From: Hyperoplus lanceolatus
Lineage: Eukaryota > Chordata > Actinopteri > Uranoscopiformes > Ammodytidae
Direction of reading: 5' to 3'
Length of the DNA: 64,000 bases
Assembly: GCA_026929865.2 (NCBI GenBank)
Contig: CM049408.1
Coordinates: 3,887,501-3,951,500, forward strand
Part shown: piece by piece, positions 25,154 through 37,205 of the stretch
Layout: every line of letters starts with the position of its first letter
Position numbering within the stretch: the first letter of the stretch is position 1
The notes under the pieces: generated by a model
Told to the model about the DNA's origin: nothing
The model's database searches: none
The model's input: the letters and a program-made list of their open reading frames with translations, nothing else
Translations under genes and position numbers: made by a program

Positions 25154-25333
25154 CAACCAGAAAGGTTAATAACAGCTCTCCTCATCTTCATATTCTAATT
25201 ATCATCATTATGGCCTACAAGGACATCTACTTATCCTCGTGACTGGCAGCACACATGAGCAACCCTCCTCAATACACATCTATTATTTAATCAAACAGTT
25301 CCTTCTTTTGGTAGCAATAGATGGAAACAGGGG

Positions 25334-25336
<3 letters not shown>

Positions 25337-25405
<69 letters not shown>
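25337..25405 (+). repeat. (GT)n microsatellite
   Basis: Pure GT run. Together with the CA run 185 bp to its left it forms an inverted pair (CA then TG on the same strand) that could pair as a hairpin. Confidence 0.95.
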
Positions 25406-25407
<2 letters not shown>

Positions 25408-26630
25408 AAGTGTACGATGCAGGCCTTTAATTTCTAGCCCGTTGACTTCCACAATGGCCACTCACATGACAGGAAGGTGCAGTTTACGCTGCCAATCATG
25501 CGGAAGGAATGCATGTTATTAGGAGTGTACAGTGTGGAGGCGAGGAGTTGAGAAGGGGAACTGTCTGGATGAGGCCTAGCACTCTTCATTTTACTCAATT
25601 CTGTTGTAGGACATACCAAATGTTCCCAAGTTTTGTATTGCACAAATGGGATGTTCCTGAAATTGGCCATTAGGTTCAATAGGGAGGGGTTAGAATAGGA
25701 GTGATGCCGGAAAACAAAAAGACAAAGCTATTGTGTCTAGGCCCAGATCTTTTGAAGCAGTGTGAGTGGCCAACTGGGGGGGAGGGAGTGGGGACAATGT
25801 GACAGATCTACCGGGCCAAGTGTGAGTGTGCTCTCAGCTTACCACCTGTCCAATAAAGGTGAAAATGCCATAAAAAATGGAATTACACTTCAGAACTACA
25901 GCAGTTATGGAGAAATACCAGTGGGGGACTGCACTTTGGCCAGTACAGGCTGATGTGTTTTTCTCCCACAGGTTTTTAATGCTGATGGAGATAGTTGAAG
26001 ACAATGTTAAATTGAAGAAAATAACACTGAGCAGTCTTTTCCTTTTCAGTGAGGCACATCTAGCCAAGCCATTACACCTTCTGCCCCTCTGCATGAATGA
26101 ATGAATGGACACAAACACAGCGATTGCACAGCAGTAGGCTCCTGTTCAACAAGACTAAACAAAATAACAGCATAAATTACCTCCAGTTCTGTAAGAATAT
26201 GTGTGTAACCCATACCCTTCTTCACTTCAGAAATACTGAACACAGTTACCCATGGAGAACGTAATTATAGCATAACACACAGCCGGATCAAGTACAAAAC
26301 ATCTAGGGCTGCAGTGGTGATATCAGCGAGAGAAAAGTATGAATTCAAACCTGCACTATAGGTATCTAGGACTCCAGTTAACCCTTGTGTCCACTATAAA
26401 TCCTGCTTTCTTTTGGCACCTTGAACACAACCCAGAATCGGGACTCCCTTTCCCCGATTTTGCAGCCAAAAATAGGGATTAGAAGCTGTTAGATGGTCAA
26501 ATGAGGATTTGAATTTAAAGATAAAAGAGGCTTTACGAGTGTCCATTGCTGTTTAACAAATTTGTATTCTTGAATTCACCACCGGATGACACAAAGGTAA
26601 AGAATTTGCAAAAGCTTGGACTTGATTAAT
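25406..26630. other. Non-coding interval in intron 8
   Basis: No gene and no recognised repeat supported. Moderately unique sequence. Confidence 0.45.
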
Positions 26631-27003
26631 TAAAGGTGGGGTCAGTGATTTTGGAGAACGCTTGTTGTCAAAATCACTTTTTGTCAAAATCAGTGAATAT
26701 CTCCTCAAGATCCATACCTGTCCTTCCTGTGTGTGCGCTGAAAGAAATCTGGCGTGAATAGACGTGGCCTAGGCTCTGTAAACTGGTATGAAAACAAAGC
26801 TTTGGATATCGGCTGAAGGTGTATCACTATGAAAATACTGCTGGCATGTGTTTTTAGTTGTGCTGTTGCAAGTCTGGCAATAAGCCTTCAAGATTTAATA
26901 AGGCGTTGAAGCCAAATACTGCCAAATATCGAAAGCATAATTGCTAGCTACAGTTGGTCGGTCCGAGCCCCTTGTTTACGTACCCATTTACAGAGCCTAG
27001 GGT
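26631..27003 (+). repeat. MITE-like repeat family A, copy 1
   Basis: Begins 'taaaggtggggtcagtgatt' and 'ggagaacgcttgttgtcaaa'. Related copies are at 30168-30481, 32274-32400 and 40753-40880. Confidence 0.7.
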
Positions 27004-27549
27004 GTTAATTAAGGCTGTTATATGTTTCATCGCATACACACATATACATATATTTGTTCAGACCAAGATAAACATACTAATCACTTACAAATGTTCAGCC
27101 TATAGTGTGCATTTTTTGTCAACTCCAACGCTATTGAGGGCAGCAGCAATTTCCTTCAACACTGCTGCCTTCTGACGTTCAAAACTTTTTATTTATTTTC
27201 TAATTGCGCTGATATGGTGTCGAATTCTACCTCAGAGAAGTTCCTCTTCTTTGCCGTATTGCGCACATCCATATCGTTAAACCTCTGGGCGAGTAGGCCT
27301 CTAAACTCAGAAAATATAGGGGCGCAATATTCAAATTCCGATGGTTTTCAGCCTCTCTGATCTCTGGTGTACGCTGAGAGGGTGATTTCGGCTCTAGGAT
27401 CTGCACCAGTTCCAACGCAAGTTAGATACATGAAGCCCAATGTCAGTGTGCATCTGTAGGCTGAAGGAATCCCTGCTTATAGAAAAAGTTTGCTCATTGG
27501 TATACAGTATTCATATGTTCCAAACGTAAAGCTGTTCTAATGTCCTCAC

Positions 27550-27662
27550 CAGAGCCTTGGCCAGATGGACCATACCACATGCAGTGATGTGGTTGTTCCT
27601 CAGCAGCAAGACCTTCACACCTGCAGTCTGCCGCCTCAGACCATCGCACAGCTCCTCAAAAC
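27550..27662 (-). CDS. ppp1r37: Exon 8: LRR, VLLLRNNHITACGM
   Basis: Encodes residues 280-316. 'FEELCDGLRRQTAGVKVLLL' aligns with the family's 'LAYICEGLKEQRKGLVTLVL', and 'RNNHITACGMVHLAKAL' with 'WNNQLTHTGMAFLGMTL'. The acceptor is ACCGTCCAG|GTTTTG and the donor GCTCTG|GTGAGG. It enters with two bases of Gly279 and leaves in phase 0, consistent with both neighbours. Confidence 0.92.
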
Positions 27663-28179
27663 CTGGACGGTACAACAATACAAAACAAAACATGACATTA
27701 TGGTAATGAATAGCAGAATATGTTCAATTTACTGGCTTGTGTATTTTGCGTTTTTTTTTAAGCTAAATGACACTGGCAGATGTTCAGTAGGAGGGCTGCT
27801 GCAATGCTGCTTAGGACTAGTAACTATGAAGAAGGTAGCTATATTCTTCACCTTCTCACATCTTTATAGAAATTAGATCAAATTTTAGCTGGACCTCTGC
27901 AAGACAGTGTGACAACCCCACCCACTCTATTCACCTATCCAATTGCTTCACTGCTGGAAGCTGCTGATGGGCAACATCAGGTAATCTCTCCTGAATGAAT
28001 ACTATATAATGTAAATTAGGAACATTTAGCATTGACAAAACTGTTTTGCATCAGGTTTAAAGGAATGTTGTCAGTGGCAATTGCTTTCTTTCAGTGAGCG
28101 AGATGAAATACTGATTCAGCATTTCTGCTAAATGAATAGATAAATATGTTTTGGTCTGCGACAAAGAAGAAGATCCTAC

Positions 28180-28335
28180 CAGCATCTGCTATAGCATTGT
28201 TGCTGAGCTGCAGTGTCTGTAAGGTGGTGTTGTAGCGTAGCATGTCTCCTAGCTGCAGGGCGTCCTGGTAGCTGTTCAGCAGGTTGTTGTTGAGGTGGAG
28301 CTCTTGCAACCCCTTGTTTGATTTCAGCGCACCAA
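28180..28335 (-). CDS. ppp1r37: Exon 7: two ribonuclease-inhibitor-type LRRs
   Basis: Encodes residues 228-278 with split codons at both ends (Val227, Gly279). Visible LRR cores are 'LQELHLNNNLLN' and 'LQTLQLSNNAIADAG', fitting LxxLxLxxNxL. 'SYQDALQLGDMLRYN' matches the family's 'GLQDSAQLGNLLKFN'. The acceptor is TGTGTGAAG|TTGG, with only a modest pyrimidine tract. The donor is GATGCTG|GTAGGA. Intron 7, to exon 8, is only 517 bp. Confidence 0.92.
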
Positions 28336-28489
28336 CTTCACACAGCAACACAAGAGAAGAGTGCTCAAAAGATGAGGATACATTACTCCGTGAGAAATAC
28401 AATTCCAGAGCAGTGAATGTACAGTTGTGGTAGGCAATGCCTTAAAGAAGGTGAAGCTCCTAAGAAGATACAATATGGTACAAGGTCAA

Positions 28490-28750
28490 TGAGAACTGAC
28501 AACCTCATGAGGCATGAGGTCCCAGTGACCTTGAACTTTGACCTCTGGCCATCAACATCTAATCAGTTCATTATTGAGTCTTGAGTGGATTTTTTTTTGC
28601 AGAGTTTGAAGAAAATCCCTCAAAGCGTTCATGAGATATCGTGTTCAGAAGAATGGCCTGGATGGAGATACGAACAACGAATGTATGGACTGACACCTAC
28701 AAAACATAATCCCTGTGGCCCCCTGGCTACTGCCGGCACGGAGGCTTAAA
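28490..28750 (-). repeat. AGGTCA-bearing interspersed repeat
   Basis: Related, in inverted orientation, to 37650-38070 ('ctcaaagcgttcatgagata' against 'atctcatgaacgctttgag'). It contains TGACCT at 28526-28531 and a TGAACT-t-TGACCT direct repeat at 28532-28544, which is a DR1 nuclear-receptor half-site arrangement. Class unknown. Confidence 0.6.
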
Positions 28751-29239
28751 AATATGATGGTAACACAACCATCAGCAACCAAGTGAACAATCACAAATCA
28801 GTGTGGTCACAAGCTAACCACTAGCTAGATACACTGTGTCTGTTGGCAGAAAATTTATCAAATTAAGGATTGGGAGGTAAATAGGTAGGTGGGATGCGAG
28901 GGGTATGTTATGCTTACAGTTGTATTGCTCACTAAGATTGCAGTGACTTGAATTAGGTTGTTTATATGTAAAAAAATAAAAATAAAAAACGCTGCCAGGG
29001 TGCCCTGCTAAATACAATTTCTTTGTTTCATTTAGTGATCATAATTAAGAAACAACAGTGCATTGGTTGCTGATGTAAAACTATAAGGGGGCCAGCTCCA
29101 TTCCCCCACCCCCCATCCCAATTAAGACATATGGAATTTAGTTTAGCATTTTTCTTTTTTTCTTTATCGATATCAGATACTATCCATCGTACCAGTGAAC
29201 TCGTGAGTGCCATACACCAGTCCATCCATCACAGCAGGG

Positions 29240-29790
29240 AATGAATTGCTGCCTCCTGTAATTACCGCGGTAAAGATCAAGAGGCACTCACATCACCGTC
29301 ATAACATGAAGTAGCCATTGTTGAAGCCACTAGCGTTGTGACTCCTCGGCACTGCACACCTTTTACAGAAACACCTGTCAAATTTCAAGGCCCCTCTTCA
29401 TTAAATGTCAATGCGTGCACCATTGTTAGAATCTTCGCCCACATCTTTATTGGGCTTTCGGTGAGAAAACATCTTGTATTCATGAGTGTTCAGTGGGCAG
29501 TTCCCTGTGGTATTTGTGTGTTTAATGTGTATACAGTGCTGCGGTACACATGTGTTTGCGTTGTCTGGCGCCCACACTGCCCCCTTGCATCCAGAATCGA
29601 TGGCGCTAGATTTGATCCAGCCTGGTCGGGGCTGCATGCGGAATGCCAACATTGTCATCAGGCACAGTGGGAACCAAATGTCGGGAATCGTTGGGGATTG
29701 ATCCGGTCGACTACCACCGCTAGCGCCCCAATCCAGCAATCAGAGGCTGCACTCCGATCGAAAGGCAATGATCCTCAGCTGGGACCACCC
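29240..29790. promoter_or_regulatory. CNE-like block in intron 6 (candidate)
   Basis: Unique, balanced composition including 'taattaccgcggtaaagatc' and a GC-rich 29570-29780 part. Open frames exist on both strands, but they overlap and show no domain. It ends in poly-G runs (29799, 29828). Inference only. Confidence 0.25.
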
Positions 29791-30167
29791 GCTGAGAGGG
29801 GAGGGGGGGGGGGGATGGACAGGGGGAGGGGGGGGGGGTAGGGCTGAGAAGAACCTTAAATATCAAAGAGATCCAGGAAATGGCTAAAGAGCAGGTTGCT
29901 GTTGGGAAAGAGATGGCAGCATACTGCGTCCATCCATTCTGCTTCTGTCCCCGCCGAGAGCTCTTGTCCCGAATGGAAGGTCAGAAATAGCCATTCTTTT
30001 AACATGTCGTTTGAAACGGAAGCATTTTTATTGTCATTTATATTATTTTCTCATGATGAAAATGAATATAAAGTGAGAGAATGGTTTTCTAAATGTTTTT
30101 ATTTGTTGTTGTTTTTGGCCATACTAATGACTGTTGGCTGCTTTTTCTCTATCTAGCTCAGCACTTT

Positions 30168-30481
30168 TAAGGTGGATTCACTAATTCTGGAGAATGCTTG
30201 TTGTCATAATCACTTTTTGTCATAATCAGTGAATATCTCCTCATGAACCGCTATCTTTTTGTATTGTGTGCGCGCTGAAAAAGAAAATCTGGTGTTAATA
30301 CACAGCCAAAGCTCTGTAAACTGGTATGTAGACAAAGGGGGCCCATGGTAGCTACCAACAAGCCCGTTTACATAGCCTACAGGCACACACACACAGTACG
30401 GACAGGTAGCAAATCGTGGGGCGATATTTACTGATTTTAACAAGCGTTTTCCACTACTCGAGTCACTACTTCTCCTTTAAG
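30168..30481 (+). repeat. MITE-like repeat family A, copy 2
   Basis: Left 'ttttaaggtggattcactaa', right 'gagtcactacttctccttta'. The ends are imperfect inverted repeats, supporting a TIR element of about 315 bp. Interior shared with copy 1. Confidence 0.7.
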
Positions 30482-31316
30482 TAACATTTGTTGTATTTTT
30501 GTCCATGCTGTACGGCAATATTTTGTTTTATTTTTGTTCTATGTTTGTGCTCCATACCATGATATTATGGACACAAGCCTGAAATAAATAAACCAATGAA
30601 TGCATAAAAATAATCTTTACATGCATTTTGGCCATGCTAATGACTACTACTGCTATATCGCTATCTAGCTCAACACCTCAAGGATATTTTTAACTATGCA
30701 CATGAGTGTGTGTGTGTCAGTGTGTGTGTGTGTGTCCATCCATGTACAGCACTCAACCCCCTTTGAGTGTTGTGCTGGCCCGTGGTGAGTGTGTTTTGTA
30801 TTTGTGTATAATTGTCCAGTAGTTGTTCATTTGTGGCTATTAGGGTTCATGTGACCCGTCACTATCTCACTTTCCCTGATTTCCTTATCCATCTCTATCG
30901 CCACGAATACTGTTCAAATACACAATAGTTTTGTGTTGTTTTATTTAATTTTATCTTTCCAACTGCGCTGTGGGCCAGAGATAAATGCCATTTTGATTCT
31001 GATGTATGTCTTGCATATATCAGAACTGAGAATAAAAGACTTTGACTTTGACTAGCCAATCACAGAGCAAAGCCCTTGTCAGAGTAATACTGCTTTTCTT
31101 TTCTTTGTTTACTTCAAACTACACTTACGTGGCTAAGTGTTTGTATGCTCTATGTGTGTGTATACAAGTTCATGTGTGTGTGTGTGTGTGTGACATTGGT
31201 TTTTCAATATGTGTGATAGTGTGTCGTCGTCAAATGTAAAATGATTTTAAAGAAAACTGTGCTTTAGAGACTAAATATACCTCCGCCTAGTGTATCGTGA
31301 GTAATATCCATAAGCG

Positions 31317-31370
31317 GGTGTGTGTGTTTGTGTGAGTTTGTGTGTTTGTGTGTGTGTGTGTCTTTGTGTT

Positions 31371-31430
<60 letters not shown>

Positions 31431-31440
31431 GTGTGTGTGT
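31317..31440 (+). repeat. (GT)n microsatellite with TTTG interruptions
   Basis: GT tract with several GTTT interruptions in its left part and a long pure core. Confidence 0.95.
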
Positions 31441-31599
31441 ACTTGTGTGTCCTGGCTGCCAGAGCCTTTATAGATGTGTGCAGCGGTGTGTAAAGTGACA
31501 GGTAAGAGATTAGGCCTCTAATCCGGGTCCAGACCTGCAGAGAGGGTCACAGGCCAAAATCTGGTCCTGCTGGCCACACGACACACACACAGTCGTGTT

Positions 31600-31860
31600 T
31601 TGATCACTTCCGAGGACATTACATAGAGTAACATTCATTTCCTGGAGACTTGCCCTATCCATAACTAGTACTTGCCTAACCCTTACCTTAACCTAAACCT
31701 AAAGTCTACCCTTTACCTTAAAGCCAGTCTGTTCACCCTAAAATGCAATTATTAACGTTATAGGGACTTCCATTTAGCCCCAAAAGGAAGGCAAGTCCCA
31801 ACAATATCACTGTATAAACAGAAAATGTCCCCACAAGATGAGTAATACACGCCCACACAC
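31600..31860 (-). repeat. GGTTAG-rich element with TG tract, reversed copy
   Basis: Contains 'gaggacatt', a C/T-rich 'cttaccttaacctaaaccta' centre and 'aaaatgtccccacaa', the inverted counterpart of copies at 44985-45225 and 48890-49100. Its right edge merges with the CA tract at 31854-31896, next to the donor of exon 6. Confidence 0.6.
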
Positions 31861-31896
31861 ACACACACACACTCACACACACACACACACACACAC
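31854..31896 (+). repeat. (AC)n tract downstream of exon 6 donor
   Basis: Interrupted AC tract. On the sense strand it is a TG/UG repeat beginning about 15 nt after the exon 6 donor. Confidence 0.9.
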
Positions 31897-31911
31897 GTCT
31901 TGACGTCATAC

Positions 31912-32059
31912 CCAGTGTGTATAGAGGCATGCCACTGAGCCGGGCATTGTGAAGGTGCAGCACTGTGAGCCGGCTGGTCAGCAGAGCTTTAGACAGACAC
32001 TGGGCCGGGTAGTCTACCACGGGCACGTTGCACACATCCAGGCGGGACAGACGCACACT
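31912..32059 (-). CDS. ppp1r37: Exon 6: LRR segment between two TG tracts
   Basis: Encodes residues 178-226 plus one base. 'RLSRLDVCNVPVVDY' aligns with 'CLQYLDARNTPLLDH', and 'LTVLHLHNARLSGMPL' with 'LAVLHLENASLSGRPL' of the family. The acceptor is GTGTTTCAG|AGTG, directly preceded on the sense strand by about 42 TG units (AC at 32065-32149). The donor is CTGG|GTATGA, followed about 15 nt later by another interrupted TG tract (31854-31896). Skipping this exon would shift the frame. Confidence 0.9.
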
Positions 32060-32062
32060 CTG

Positions 32063-32064
<2 letters not shown>

Positions 32065-32149
<85 letters not shown>
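32065..32149 (+). repeat. (AC)n tract upstream of exon 6 acceptor
   Basis: Pure, about 42 units. On the sense strand this is (TG)n ending 5 nt before the acceptor AG and leaving only TTTC as a pyrimidine stretch. Confidence 0.95.
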
Positions 32150-32152
<3 letters not shown>

Positions 32153-32273
32153 TTTGATTGAAGAAATGAAATCAATACAAACAAATTCACAAAGAAACTG
32201 TTTTATAAAAGCATCAGAATGTTCACAAAAGGAGAGAGAGAACAAAAGAAGCAGAGGACTCATAGTGAAGGAG

Positions 32274-32400
32274 CTTAAAGGTGGAGTCAGTGAATCTGGA
32301 GAATGTTTGTTGGGATTTTGGAAAATAAATCTGGTGTTAAAACACAGCCCAGGCTCTGTAAGCTGGTATATTCACAAAGGGAATGTAGTCAGCATGAATA
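32274..32400 (+). repeat. MITE-like repeat family A, copy 3 (partial)
   Basis: 'taaaggtggagtcagtgaat', then 'tctggtgttaaaacacagcc' as in copy 2; internally deleted. Confidence 0.65.
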
Positions 32401-32426
32401 AAAATTATTTAAAAATAAATAAAAAC

Positions 32427-33263
32427 TAGGGCTGTCAAACATTTTTAATCAGATTAATCACAGGATTCTGTGGATTAATCACGATTAATTTTATCTTTCG
32501 AAATATGCCCGAAAAATTCGAATTTTCTCTGTATATTGTTGTATGAACGGAAAGATAAATGACAGAAGGTGGATATGTAATTAATTATGTAATTATGTAA
32601 TATGAAATTGTATTAATTGAAAATTCAAATGATGGTTTTAATACTGAAAATAAATTTAAATCAAACTAAAATATATACATACCACACCATAATTCAATTG
32701 GTCTGTCTCTTTACTATGTCTTTGGGAAAATATAGGCTATATAATGACATTTATTTGGAGAATCTATAGGTTGTGCATTCTTGAATACAATTGATTACAG
32801 TCCGCGGTGTGTGTGTTTGTATGCGCAAACACGTCCTAGGGGACTGTTCATTTGTGCCAGGAAGCCGACGTTATGTTGATGTCTACTCACACACACCTCT
32901 GAAAACTGCAGACGTTTGTGTCCTCACAGGCTCTGAATAGAGCAGACAATGTTTCTCCTCCTGTTGGTCCCGACATCAACTGTCACCCGTGGCAGTTGAT
33001 TTTATATACTATCTATCTATGCCCGCGATACAGACATGACCGTTAGCAGTTTAAAACACGGCATGGGCTAGCGTGCTGTTATGATTGGCTGCGCGCAGCT
33101 ACTGATCCTGGGTCAGCCCCAACGTTAGAGTGACTGTAGTACAGAGCCGGTGGGATGCACGGGACGGATCATTCTGCACATGCGTTAATTGTGTTAAAAA
33201 AATGAACGTGTTAATTCCAGAAATGAATCACCCTGCGTTAATGCATTAATTCTGACAACACTA
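32427..33263 (+). mobile_element. hAT-type MITE with 8-bp TSD 'ataaaaac'
   Basis: Left end 'tagggctgtca' (32427), right end 'tgacaacacta' (to 33263). These are inverted repeats, flanked by identical 8-bp direct repeats at 32419-32426 and 33264-33271. Terminal 'tagggctgtca' with an 8-bp TSD is typical of hAT MITEs. The interior carries repeated ATTAATC text. No transposase. Confidence 0.85.
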
Positions 33264-33615
33264 ATAAAAACGCAAATAAAAGTTATGATACAACTTCAAG
33301 TTTAGATTTGTCCCGTTCCTTCAACCTGTTCCCACATTTACCAGACAGGAACAGTCAGTAGTGATATTTGGACCAGGGCCCATTCCATTTCTCACCTCCC
33401 AGCTAGAATCAGTTAAGTCTTATCTGTGATTCTGAAGCTGTGTTTGTTCAATGTGAAAAAACGTCCCACCCCCTTTTTGCTCAGCCCCAGCGTCTCCAAT
33501 CCAATCCATGTAATAATGTGCAACAAACTCACTTTCTAGGATGTACATTATCCCCCAGAGAGAAAAAGCCTGCAAGAAAAAAAAGATTACAATTCCACGT
33601 GCGTCAGCCTCCAAC

Positions 33616-33735
33616 CTGCTTTATCAAATGAGCCAGGGCCCTCCAACATGTTGTTCCCATACCAACGGTGTCGGAAATGTCAAGATGGCTTGTAGATTCA
33701 TAGTACAAAATCATATCCAGCAACGACGACGCTCC
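33616..33735 (-). CDS. ppp1r37: Exon 5: LRR segment, LLDMILYYESTSHLDIS
   Basis: Exactly 40 codons (residues 138-177), phase 0 at both ends. 'LLDMILYYESTSHLDIS' aligns with the family's 'LFDMIEYYESATHLNIS', and 'GTTCWRALAHLIKQ' with 'GTRGWQAAAHMMRK'. The acceptor is TTTTTTTCTTGCAG|GGAGC and the donor AAGCAG|GTTGGA. Only 226 bp separate it from exon 4, the shortest intron in the gene. Because the exon is a multiple of three with phase 0 ends, skipping it would keep the frame. Confidence 0.9.
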
Positions 33736-33961
33736 CTGCAAGAAAAAAATAGTGAAGTAAGAAATAAAAAATCAAGAAAGCAAGGGCACCCCTTAAATTT
33801 GACAGGAATGTTATGAAGTTCTTTTGGTAGAAGAGAGAACAAATCAGCCTTTAATCTGATACAGTGGCGAGGCCCTGAATATCTATTGGAAATTGGAAGA
33901 CCAAGAAGATGAGAAATCAAAAAAAAAAAAAAAAAAAAAAAGTTTTACTCATAAAACGCAC

Positions 33962-34062
33962 ATTTTCTTCCAGTCTGGCCGCCTGCAGATTGATGAAATC
34001 GAAGTGCAGCGATTTGAGGACGGCTTCCAGAGCTTCGCAGGAGCGCTGGTCTAATCGCTCAC
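33962..34062 (-). CDS. ppp1r37: Exon 4: LRR segment ERLDQRSCEALEAVL
   Basis: Encodes residues 105-137, with Gly104 split across the junction. 'ERLDQRSCEALEAVLKSL' aligns with the family's 'EKLDYKTCEALEEVFKRL'. The acceptor is TTATCAAG|GTGAGC and the donor AGAAAAT|GTGCGT. The donor is weak at +4 to +6, but it is the only one that gives phase 0 into exon 5 and keeps the conserved 'LEEN|GAS' join. About 17 nt into the intron is a long T run, the complement of the poly-A at 33920-33941. Such U-rich tracts can support weak donors through TIA1-type factors (family knowledge, not tested here). Confidence 0.85.
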
Positions 34063-34210
34063 CTTGATAAGAGGCAAAGGCAATCAAACAACAAGGTAAT
34101 TGGGATTGCTGTTTGCTAACAAGGCAAAATTGCACAGCTCTTTATCCTTTTTTCTGAAAGAACATTCCAAAAGAAAATCACCAGAGAAAAAAAATTCTTT
34201 ATTGGCAAAG

Positions 34211-34211
34211 T

Positions 34212-34249
<38 letters not shown>
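34211..34249 (+). repeat. (GT)n microsatellite
   Basis: GT run in intron 3, about 150 bp upstream (sense strand) of exon 4. Confidence 0.95.
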
Positions 34250-34253
<4 letters not shown>

Positions 34254-35688
34254 TTAAATAAAGTTCACAAACGATGATTGGACTGATGTGAACGCTCCAG
34301 GGTCCATTGTTTACCGACCGCTGCAGCGCTCTGACAACATTAACATATTCTATTGTAGACACCAATTTCCAAAAACCTTTTAAAGGCCCTGGCAACCCAA
34401 ATCCACTAAATCCTTGTAACTATGTTATTTGGGGGGTAAAATCAGTGCTAATATGTATATGAAAGGTTTTAGGAATAGCTGCCAACCCCCCGCAAACATA
34501 CTGTCATGTCAGTTGGTCGAGCATTTGAAAAATCCTGATTCGAATGTTGCCTCAGCTTAGAGCGAGCTATATCTTGGGACGTCACGCGAAGGATCTCTGT
34601 TCTAAAATGCATTGAGACGGCCATTTGAAAATTTCTGAATCGAACTTTGGCTTACGTCAATATCTTGGGACGTCACACGTTCTAAAAAACAAATATATAC
34701 AATATCTCTGGAGCCGCGCAAGAGATACAGACTGTCTCTTTGCGCCTGAGCCTACACTCACAGCCCCGTCTGAGCGAAGCAGCGCGCACCCCGGTGAAAC
34801 ACTGTGATGGTAACGTTCACAGTGACACCTCGCCGAGCCGCCGTGCAGAAAAACAATGTGGTTTAAGACTAAATGATCACCGGGGATTCCTGAAAGTTAA
34901 TGTTGTAGAGGGGACAGGCTTTCACGATCCGATTGTGTCCCGAGACCTGAGAGACATGTCTCCAAATTGCGCAGAAAAGCCACTGTCGATCGCTGCGCCG
35001 ATTCATGCCTCTGACACGTCGACTCGCAACAAAAAAAAAGTCAAGGCTTTGAATTCAGTGCTGGGGATGTGGAGATCTTTGGCCATTTCCCGTGTCTCTT
35101 TTTCCGCTCGACTCATCGTTCTCTATCCAGGCGCATACACCTCTGTCCCGGCCACATCTGAGTGCGCAGCTCGTGCTCCACCCGAAAATAAATAAATAAA
35201 CACAAGTTGGACACAAGCCCAGCTGATGATCGCTCTGGTAACGGTCAGTCCATAACTGGACGCTGATTATTAGACCCCGAATATAAAACGACACGACTTT
35301 TTACGACATATTCCCAGGGTGAAACCCCGTTTTATAATCGGCCCAATACGGCATGTGTCACTGCTGCATGTAACAATATTGCATTGGTGATGCATTTTTT
35401 TTTTTATCAATGTAGCGAGTTATTATTGAAGTGCAGGCAGAGTTTTTTTTTGTCAGCACTCCCTTCTGAGAATATGTTTCTGCGGGTATGCCTGTAGCGT
35501 AGGCTACTTCAACAGCGGGTCTCCACACTGTTGATCGCCTGGACAACGTTAGCCTGCATGCTTAGGATCCAACTGGCCGGCTGGTTTGAACTCATTTGAT
35601 TGTCTTTTTTTATATTTTACTCCTTGTGCTCTTAATTCAAACCGCATATCGCATCAGCTCACGTGATGAGAAACATAATCAGACTCCG

Positions 35689-35726
<38 letters not shown>

Positions 35727-36710
35727 TATTCCCACTCCTATCCTCAAAAACATTTAAAAATGCATATGTCTAAAATAGATAGCAGATTTTTTTGCAAGTT
35801 CAATGGTAAATAAACTAATAAGAGATAACAATAAATATGAGACAGAGATATGTTTTATATATTTTCATTGTGACACTGACACCTGTTTCAATTAAATAGG
35901 TTGCGGTTGTGGTGGGGAAAAAATATCCTACAACTAATTGCAAACCTATATAGGCCTAATAATAATAAGTTACTTTCTGCAAGTGATGTTGAGCTTGCGC
36001 TCTCAGCTGTGCCAAAGCATTCACCGTTGCTAGGGAAACCAGCTACCGTCGCAGCCCGTGCAGCAGTGTGAACTGCCAGTCAGGCTCGTTGTGAGCATGT
36101 GCAGCATTTTCAAGTTTGCGTCTCGTTGTGTGGTGAATCTTTTGTCTGAACTGGGTTTAACCTGCTCAGCACCGTGAGTGAGAGAACATTCCCTTACAGA
36201 ACGTTGTTGGCCACGCCCACACCGCCCTGCAAAATGTTCTAGACAGCAAAAAAACAGTTTTTTAGACTAAATTTTATAATATTTATGAAAATACATTTTT
36301 AATTGGATGACTGTAAACAGCTTATAGAGAAACCCAACATTAATGTCATATATTTATGTCTGTGGGTTGCCATAGCCTTTAAATGTAGCCTGATTACTTT
36401 ACCTCCAAAGCATATTGCATTATTGTATAAACATATACATAAGGATTAGTAGTTCTGTTTATTTTGACGTTTCTTCACTGCTGCAAAATATCTGAACAGT
36501 GCTACCTTCACTATTTAACATTCACCAAATATATGTGAATTGAACCTTTACCTGTTGAAAGCCGCTTTGCTCCTTCTTAATATTGTGTTATTGGACGTGA
36601 TTATCATGGATCACTGTTAGCCTTTAACGTGATTACACATAAAGCATTCCTCCACCATGGCCCATGTTTCTTTTAAAGTAATCACATACCTCCTGTATGT
36701 TTGTTGAAAT
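34250..36710. other. Non-coding interval in intron 3
   Basis: No exon found. 34560-34690 holds duplicated text ('atatcttgggacgtcac' twice, 'ccatttgaaaa'), probably repeat-derived. A (TC)n run lies at 35691-35725. 34730-35190 has an open frame without recognisable domain. Confidence 0.45.
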
Positions 36711-36714
36711 ATTT

Positions 36715-37098
36715 AATGGTGCACTATGTAACTTCGGGTGTGTCAGAGAAGTCAACATTTTCGAAGGTATTATTCTCATAACTTGATAATAAACAAACTT
36801 TGCTCACGGGAAATATGTGATCCCTGGAACACTGTTTGAAGTTAGAAAAGCTACCTGAAAAGTTACTGTTTCACTGCTGTTGTTTACAGCAGCAGGGCCC
36901 ACAGTTTGGTCTACACACACATTCTAGTCTTACTTTTGGTTCCAGGTTCCTCGAAATAATTAGATTTTGGTTTATGATGATAGAATTATTCAAAACTAAG
37001 AATTATATGTAGGTAAAATAGGTTTTGTAAACTGACTGCAGGCTATGCAAATGAAAACCAAATCGCCCTCCACTGAAACTGCACAGTGCGCCTTTAAG
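36715..37098 (+). mobile_element. MITE with ends 'ggtgcactatgtaac'
   Basis: The left 'aatggtgcactatgtaactt' and right 'aactgcacagtgcgccttta' form imperfect inverted ends of a common fish MITE type. No coding capacity. Confidence 0.65.
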
Positions 37099-37205
37099 GA
37101 AATGACAGGTTCAGATTTGGTAACTTGATTGCAGCCCTGATCACAGGAGTCACACTACAAATCAAACTGTGACTGATCAAACAAATCCATGTGACTTTTA
37201 ACACT

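Noticed and set aside
29338..29841. 167-codon plus-strand ORF
   Set aside because: Ends in a poly-Gly run from G-rich DNA. No domain, and an equally open minus frame covers the same bases.
33917..33961. Extension of exon 4 to 'VRFMS' using ATGA|GTAAAA as donor
   Set aside because: It would break the phase into exon 5 and the conserved join. The GTGCGT donor restores both.
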